The notes beneath the pieces are model-generated. The model did not search any database. It saw nothing but the letters and a program-made list of their open reading frames with translations, and had not been told where the DNA came from. The position numbers and the translations under genes were made by a program. Positions 57,869 through 64,000 of a DNA stretch of 64,000 nt are shown here, one piece after another. Position 1 is the stretch's first letter; each line of letters starts with the position of its first letter. The DNA is from Carallia brachiata. Taxonomy: Eukaryota > Streptophyta > Magnoliopsida > Malpighiales > Rhizophoraceae. Location: positions 364,008 through 428,007 of the forward strand of contig JADCRB010000090.1 in the NCBI GenBank assembly GCA_021464245.1, read 5' to 3'.

Positions 57869-57955
57869 CTTTCTTGTGGCAGAGGAGCAAAGGTCTGGTG
57901 TGTGGTGAAGATCGGTTGAGACTGATGCTGAGTTTCAGACTCAAACCCTCCGTTG

Positions 57956-57964
57956 CTTTTATAT
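57956..57964 (-). promoter_or_regulatory. TATA motif upstream of Tat-3 WOX ORF
   Basis: ATATAAAAG about 90 bp before ATG 57868. Confidence 0.55.
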
Positions 57965-58009
57965 TTTTGGGCCGTTCACAGTTTATACTCATGCGGGCCA
58001 GGAGTTGGA

Positions 58010-58412
58010 TTGGATTTTGAACTTGGGTTCTGGACTGTGTTGGAACTTGGAATTTTTGGGTTTTGGGCTTTGATTGGATTTGGGTTGAGTGTTTGGGCTT
58101 GGATTGGATTTTTGGATTTGGGTTGAGTGTTTGGGTTTGGATTGGATTTTTGGATTTGGGTCGAGTGTTTGGGTTTGGACTTTTGGATTTGTTTGAGTGT
58201 TGGGTTTTGGCTTAGGTTTGTGTTTCTGAATTGGGCTCAAGTGTTTGGGTTTGGATTTTTGGGTTTGGATTTTCGCTTGGACTTTCAGATCGGGACTTCC
58301 GAACTTTTTTTTTTTTTTTTTTGATTTTTTTGATTTTTTTTTTTTTTTTTTTTTTTTTTTATTTTTTTGATTTTTTTTTTTTTTTTTGATTTTTTTGATT
58401 TTTTTTTTTCAA
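58010..58412. repeat. TTTGG-word minisatellite and T tract, Tat-3
   Basis: TTGGATTTGGGTTGAGTGTT-type units (58070-58280) and T-rich DNA with GA interruptions (58304-58410). Unit number differs from Tat-2. The Pro/Lys/Asn/Gln-rich minus-strand frame here translates the repeat. Confidence 0.8.
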
Positions 58413-58570
58413 ACATATTTACACATAATACTGTTTCAGAAATTTACCATTGATTGGGCCGATTCGGACGCCTTCTTGGTCTGACAGCATGTAAGCGTTG
58501 TGAGTGTAGGCCTCCTGCACTAAGTATGGCCCGTCCCATTTGGAAGTAAGCTTGTCACCAGGCCGATGCT

Positions 58571-59500
58571 TCATGTTGATGGGCCGTCGCACTGCAAGAA
58601 CAAGGTCTCCAACTTGAAAAGATCGAGGGCGGACCCTGCGGTTGAACGTGTTGGTGAGCCGGGCTTGGTAGCACTCAAGTTGTGTTGTGCTTCGAGCCTC
58701 CTTTCATCGAGAGCTTCTAACTCATCCAGACGTAGGCGAGCATTCTCCTCCTGTGTGAGTCCTTCCAGAACAGCCATGCGCAGGGATGGAATCTGTGTTT
58801 CCAACGGCAGTATTGCTTCGACACCGTAGACAAGTGAGTATGGCGTCGCCTGTGTTGGAGTCCGGTAAGTTGTACGATACGCCCATAATGCCTCCGGAAT
58901 TCTGTCATGCCAATCTCTTTTGGATTTAGAGACTACCTTCCGCAACAGGTTGCATAAGGTCTTGTTGAATGCTTCGCCAAGCCATTTGCTGGGGCATTGT
59001 ACATGGATGACTTGTACTGCTTGAACTTGAACTTCTCGCAGAGCTTGTCGATTAAGCTGTTGTAGAACTGCTTACCATTATCAGTGATGATGAATCGAGG
59101 GACTCCATAGCGATAGATCAGCTGAGTCCGGATGAAATTGGCAACATGCTCCTTCTTTACCTCTCTAAGTGGAATGGCTTCAGCCCATTTTGAGAAGTAG
59201 TCGGTTGCTGCGAGGATGTACAGGTGACCCAGGGATGACTTTGGCAAGGGCCCCACTAAGTCGAGACCCCAAGCTTCAAAGGGCCAGGATGAGACAGTTG
59301 GATGCAGTGGCTCCGGTGGTTGATGTATGTAATTGCATGAAATTGACAAGCTTGACAGTTTTAGCAAACTCAATGAATCACGTACCATGGTTGGCCAGTA
59401 GTATCCCATCCTTCTGAGTTGGAAGTGCAACTTAGGCCCTGATTGATGTCCGCCACAAACACCAGAATGTGCTTCAGTGAGAGCCTGTTTTGCCTCTTCA
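58571..59500 (-). pseudogene. Tat-3 integrase
   Basis: Nearly identical to Tat-2 integrase, including the two 1-nt losses in the zinc region. It also has a private 1-nt loss near 58976 that breaks the frame at the catalytic Glu segment (NGLAEAF), and another near 58682 in the C-terminal part. Confidence 0.87.
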
Positions 59501-59504
59501 TTGC

Positions 59505-60717
59505 CTAGGCAGCGAAGTAAAACTCCATCAAAAGACCTTCGATACAGAGCATCCTTGAGATATATGAAGCGGGGAGCTCGTCGTTGAATTTCTGTCTTAT
59601 GACGACGATCTTCGGCAGCTTCCCGTGCTGTAGGTAGTCAATGATTGGTTGGCGCCAATCCTCGTCCTCCGCGAGACGTACAGATACAGCGTTGGCTGCT
59701 GTAGTTTCTTCATCATCCTTCTGTGGCACTATCCATTTCTGGCATACGGCAACAACTGTAGCCTGGATTTCTGACTTTGCAAGAGAAGTGGCCAGGTTAG
59801 CCAACGCGTCTGCCTGAGTGTTTTCTCGTCGAGGCACATGCTCCAAGGTGATGCTTTCAAATTCATCCATTAGCTGTCGAGCACGTTGATGGTAAGGCGC
59901 AAGGTCCTCTTTCTTCACGTCATACAATCCTGTAAGTTGGTTGATGACGAGCTGGGAATCTCCATGGACTTCTATAGTTGGAATCTTCATATCGACAGCC
60001 ATTTGAAGACCAATGATCAAAGCCTGGTATTCAGCAACATTATTTGAACATAACTCACCGAGAATGATAGCATATGGTAGTATTTGTCGTTGAGGAGTGA
60101 CAAACACTATGCCGGCACCAGCACCATCACGCCTTGCTGCACCATCAAAGAACATCGTCCATGGTGGCAGTGTCTCAATGTAAAAGACCTCTTCATCTGG
60201 AAGATCATCTGTGAACTCCCAATCTGACGGAAGGGTGATCTGCAAGGAAGTCTGCTAGAGCTTGTCCTTTGACTGCTTTTTGAGGCACGTAGACAATGTC
60301 GTAGCTTTGTAGGATTACTGCCCACTTGGCAAGTCGTCCTGACAAGATTGGTCTAGATAAGATATATTTGACAGGATCAGCTCTGGCAATGAGACGTACC
60401 GTGTGAGCTTGCATGTAGTGCCTCAGCTTGTCAATGGCAAAGAACAGTGCTAGACATGTCTTTTCAATGGGCGAATAACTCAGCTCCGGACCGTTTAGTG
60501 TTCTGCTCAAGTAGTACAGGGCAACTTCCTTTCCCTGCTCGTTTTCCTGTGCAAGCAAGGCTCCCAAAGATCTTTCCTGCGCTGCAATGTAGAGAATCAA
60601 CGACTTTCCTTGAATTGGAGCACCTAGGACCGGTGGATTGGAAAGGTACTTCTTTATGCTCTCAAAGGCTTTGCTGCAAGCTTCGTCCCACTCGAAGTTG
60701 ACATCCTTCTTCATCAA
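59505..60717 (-). pseudogene. Tat-3 RNase H and archaeal-type RNase H
   Basis: Frames 60717-60205 and 60245-59505 carry the standard RNase H and the additional RNase H (FFDGAARRDG, HGDSQLV, TQADALAN). A 2-base loss near 60231 separates them. In Tat-2 the same stretch is one frame. Confidence 0.86.
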
Positions 60718-60743
60718 CCGATGGAAAGGTTGACATCTCCCAG

Positions 60744-61868
60744 CTAAATTGGAGATGAAACGGCGAATGTAGCCAGCTTTCCTTGTAGACTTCGCAGCTC
60801 GTGCAGGTTTTTAGGTTCAGGCATCTTTTGAATTGCCTCAACCTTTGACTGATCAACTTCGATTCCACGATGGCGCACCACGAACCCAAGAAACTTTCCT
60901 GATGTGACACCGAATGCGCACTTGAGAGGGTTCATTTTGAGCTGATGCCTCCGAAGTCTTTCGAACACTGTCTTGAGATCCTCGAGGTGGTCTTTGCGCT
61001 TCTTAGTCTTTACAACTAAGTCATCAACATAACATTCTACAATCTTGTGCAGCATGTCATCAAAAATTTTTTGCATAGCACGTTGATAAGTGGCGCCAGC
61101 ATTTTTAATCCAAACGGCATAACTTTGTAGCAGTATATACCTTTTGGGGTGCGGAATGCTGTCAACTCCTCGTCTTCTGGTGCCATTCTGATTTGGTTAT
61201 AGCCTGAAGAACCATCCATGAAGGACAATGCTTCGTGACCCGTTGTTGCATCGACTGTGATCTCCGTTATGGGCAACGGAAAGTCATCTTTCGGGCAGGC
61301 CTTGTTAAGATCTCGAAAATCAACACATACCCTCAACTGTCCATTCTTCTTTCTTACCGGGACAATGTTGGCAATCCACGTTGGGTAGGTGACCTCTCGG
61401 ATGAAGCCGCATTGATCAGCTTGTTACCTCCTCCTCGATTTGTGGAATGAGTTCCGGGCGGAACCGTCGTTGTGGCTGCTTGACAGAACGAACACCCTTC
61501 TTTACTGCTAGACGATGCACCGCAATTTTTGGGTCAAGTCCAGGCATTTCTTTGTAACTCCATGCGAACACGTCCCTGTATTGACTTAATACCTGAACAT
61601 ATTCTTGCTCTTCTTCTGCAGTAAGTAAAGCACTTACAAATGTAGGTCGAGGATCTTCCGGAGAGCCAAGATTGACCTCCTTGAGTTCATCAACAGTTGC
61701 TTGGCCACCATCTTCAAGTTCCGGGGGAGCCTCCTTCACTTCACCATCTGATGAGTCGACCAGCCTCCTCGCTAATTGTGACATGAAATGCAGAACCTCT
61801 GACTTCACCTTCTTTGTTTGACTGGATAAGCCTGTCTTGTTTGGTGGTGGTGGTGATGGCACGTGCAT
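60744..61868 (-). pseudogene. Tat-3 reverse transcriptase
   Basis: Frame 61868-61416 holds the pre-RT part. Frame 61336-61037 holds CVDFRDLNKACPKDDFPLP, DGSSGYNQIRM and the FGLK word. Frame 61076-60744 holds YVDD. The frameshift after FGLK, near 61100, is identical to that in Tat-2. A private loss near 60772 breaks the connection. Confidence 0.86.
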
Positions 61869-62140
61869 CAGCTGCTCGGCTTCGGCTCTTTAGCGTGATC
61901 CGCACAGGTGACTTCTCCTGATAGCCTAAACCAGGTCGGGACTGTGATGTTTGAGAAGCAGCTCCATGTGTGGACGGCAGCGTACCCATTGTGCTCGGGT
62001 TTGAGAAGTCATAACCCGCCTTGGCCAAGAGCTTGTATGCATTAGGATCGAATCCTTCATGTGTTCTTCTTTCTGGAAGTGAGCCGCCTTCGACTGCCCC
62101 CGTGTGTGGTTTGACGAAACCTTTTAATGGTTTTGAAGAT
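61869..62140 (-). pseudogene. Tat-3 protease-RT linker remnant and gag/protease deletion joint
   Basis: Frame 62028-61741 (MAKAGYDFSNP) matches the Tat-2 linker. At about 62137-62140 the sequence jumps from linker DNA straight to the primer-binding site, so gag and protease are absent. Confidence 0.8.
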
Positions 62141-62158
62141 GTCCCACCGAGCGTGCCA
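62141..62158 (-). other. Tat-3 primer-binding site
   Basis: TGGCACGCTCGGTGGGAC on the minus strand, identical to Tat-2. Confidence 0.65.
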
Positions 62159-62164
62159 AAAATT

Positions 62165-62833
62165 TGTAAAGCGTAAATTTCGAGCCTAAAATAATTAAAC
62201 TCGAAAATACAAAAGTAAATTACAAATAAAAATTGTAAAGTAAAAGAAAATTTACGTGGGGTCGATCTCCGTAAATCCTCCGATTAGTGTTCCTTTTTTG
62301 ACTCCGTCAAGGGCTGCACGAGCTTGATCTTGACAGAAATAATTTCCACCGCTTTTTCTTAAACTGGATAGACTGAAACTGTGTCTGATTTGGACGTTTT
62401 GACTACGGTTATGAACCGCAGAAATCTGATCTGAGCCGATCTGACTTAATTTCACCGAGGGTCGAATGGACTTGTTCTTGGATGAGTTGCCTGGATTTTG
62501 CTGAGGGCCGTATGAGGCTTAATCCCAGCCAGATTTGTAATATATTTTGATTTATTTTTTTTTTTACTATCTCTCTCTCTTTTTTTTTTCGCTTCGCTGC
62601 CTCTTCTGCGCTTTTTTTTTTTTTTTTTTTTTTTTTCTGCCTGCTTTTGCTGGCTCCCCTCTGCATTTCATTCAATTGGGGAGGCCATTTATAGGCCTCC
62701 CCCATGCCTGCCTGCCACCAACCAAATGGTTGGTGGCATTAATTAGGTTGGCAGCTGCCAACCTTCAAGGTTGGCGGCTGCCAACCATATAATATATATA
62801 TATATATTTTTTATAAAATTCGATTAGTTTACA
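62165..62833 (-). repeat. Tat-3 5' LTR
   Basis: Matches 55700-56330 with an extra GGTTGGC/GCTGCCAACC palindromic block near 62746-62787. The TATA box CTATAAATG on the minus strand is at 62686-62694, inside a GGGGAGGCC-type palindrome. The hairpin GCCACCAACCA/TGGTTGGTGGC is at 62714-62737. Confidence 0.92.
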
Positions 62834-62845
62834 GACACCAAGCAA

Positions 62846-63242
62846 ATGGGAAACAATAAGAGTTTTATTTCAATTGTAAAGTTCAGCTCACTCTTCATTT
62901 TGATATTCCTTCTCATCTTATTCTCAAGAGGCCTCGCTGCTGCAAGAAAATTGCCTTATGCTGACTCACCTCCAAGTACGTACGTTCGTATTAGTAACTG
63001 TGTTTTGTTCTTCTTTCTTTTTTTTTTTTTTTTAACCAACATTAGCATATGAGTGTATGTATCAATATCTGCATGTGTACACGGGAGTGGCTTGATAAAT
63101 TTTTTCTTTTGACGCAGTAGGTGTGAACGGTCATTACCATGGTGCAGTTAAAGTTCGAAATTTAGCGTCTTTCACGGCATCGATGGATCCGCGAAGAAGC
63201 GTTTCGAATCATGCTGGCACTAGCAGTGTCCACGGCCGCTGA
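62846..63242 (+). CDS. Small secreted peptide precursor, gene C (two exons)
   Basis: Exon 1 is 62846-62975 and exon 2 starts at 63121 (or 63118) and ends at TGA 63242; the intron is in phase 1 like genes A and B. The product is about 83 residues: a signal peptide (FSSLFILIFLLILFSRGLA), then ARKLPYADSPP, and a mature region with RNLASFTASMDPRR and a Ser/His-rich end SVSNHAGTSSVHGR. The first exon clearly matches A and B (MGN start, SARK/AARK junction), but the second exon has diverged almost completely. The acceptor is a tandem CAGTAG. Tat-3 separates the gene from its native TATA region. Family unassigned. Confidence 0.7.
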
Positions 63243-64000
63243 GCATGAAATTGAATATGTTCAATACTAAGTTCCATTATAAAATGCAGTAAAAAAAAAA
63301 AAAAAAGCATATATTTTTGTTCGAATAACTGTCAATTTGTCTGCAGAAGTGCTTCCTAAAAACTGTGAACCAAATTTCTCTCATGATCCTATTAAAAATT
63401 TAGACTTTTACTTGAAAGGTCTTAATTTTTAACTAACTTAGAATTGGGAGTACTATTTTTTTTTGTTTAGTTCACCCTCCATGCCCTCTGTGTAACAATT
63501 TTTTTTTTTTACTTTGTATGAAATTATTGTGCTTATTTTTATAATAAAATATAACTGTCATTTAGCACTTATTCTGTTACCAATTATGTTCAAGACCAGT
63601 TCATTGCGACTCTTACAAGCCGTTGCCTTCCACAATCTCATATATACACGTTTTATTTTCATTTGAAAGAGTAAAAAGTTTCGGAGTGACAATATAAAAT
63701 TTTGGTTCGCTATGTCTGAATATACGTACGTAAGCATCTTTATTATGATAATCTGGTATTACGCAAAAGGTTATTCAAATAAATTTAGCTAGTAAAGAAG
63801 GCATTGAGCTGTCTGGCACACTACAAGGAAGCACTTTGAAGCTGCAAGCGCCTTACAGATATGTACACAGAAGTAAAGCCAAGATAATTAGCATCAATTA
63901 TCTTTTTTTCATACTTGTTATTCTTCAATTATACACGTAATCCTTCAACACACAAATTTGTTTGATCATTTTTTTTTTTTAATTGAACTCCACTCAAAGT
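63243..64000. other. Downstream flank of gene C
   Basis: 63465-63880 matches the relic flank at 29085-30010. The remainder is AT-rich with several T runs. No supported gene to the window end. Confidence 0.55.

Larger units (their letters stand above)
55700..62833 (-). mobile_element. Tat-3: young, gag-less Ty3/gypsy (Tat-type) element in the 5' leader of gene C
   Basis: A 7,134-bp element with the exact target duplication GACAC (55695-55699 and 62834-62838). The LTRs (631 and 669 bp) differ mainly by length changes in simple tracts. Internal DNA is nearly identical to Tat-2 from integrase to RT, but about 2.9 kb (protease and gag) is deleted at a joint near 62137-62140, just inside the primer-binding site. 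It shares several frameshifts with Tat-2 and adds its own. It lies 7 bp upstream of the gene C start codon, in the opposite orientation. Confidence 0.94.

Noticed and set aside
57989..58240. Pro/Lys/Asn/Gln-rich minus-strand frame upstream of the Tat-3 WOX ORF
   Set aside because: It is the translation of the TTTGG-word minisatellite; the frame is not kept in Tat-1 or Tat-2.

Overview
The window looks like nuclear DNA of a flowering plant, probably a eudicot: AT-rich intergenic DNA, spliced small genes with TATA boxes and short GT-AG introns, and LTR retrotransposons, LINE fragments, a TRIM and MITE-like repeats. I cannot name the species. No housekeeping gene was recognised. The only genes that look intact are three small two-exon genes for secreted peptides. 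Percent identities below are hand counts over short stretches, not alignments.

Layout. 1-7.8 kb is gene-poor DNA with a possible SINE, an ACCGGT-rich repeat, a short protein-tail fragment and a MITE-like element. About 7.8-26.1 kb and 30.6-53.15 kb are two copies (A and B) of one segmental duplication. Each carries a peptide gene (8227-8650 and 31075-31536), a second duplicated 3' exon, a LINE remnant with an older LTR element nested in it, and the start of a small copia element. A third, partial copy (C) runs 53.48-55.7 kb and resumes at 62.83 kb with the peptide gene 62846-63242. A copy of C's flanks that has lost its gene lies at 28.4-30.1 kb. So the locus is a tandemly expanding peptide-gene cluster.

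Three related Ty3/gypsy elements of the Tat type, all on the minus strand, have landed in this cluster: Tat-1 (10161-19130, TSD CTTTT, in copy A), Tat-2 (35663-45985, in copy B) and Tat-3 (55700-62833, TSD GACAC, inside the 5' leader of gene C). Copies A and B supply each other's empty sites. Tat-1 is old and rearranged. Tat-2 and Tat-3 are young and nearly identical internally, share frameshifts in RT and integrase, yet have different U3 promoters. Tat-3 has lost gag and protease.

The most striking feature is the extra region between integrase and the 3' LTR. All three elements carry, in sense orientation, a WUSCHEL/WOX-type homeobox ORF: WOX homeodomain, WUS box (TLPLFP in Tat-2) and C-terminal EAR-type LxLxL motif, about 200 codons, with a conserved TATA motif about 90 bp upstream. 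A second small conserved ORF follows. This looks like a plant stem-cell regulator gene captured by a retrotransposon and kept across old and young copies, although all three copies seen here are broken by different stops or indels.
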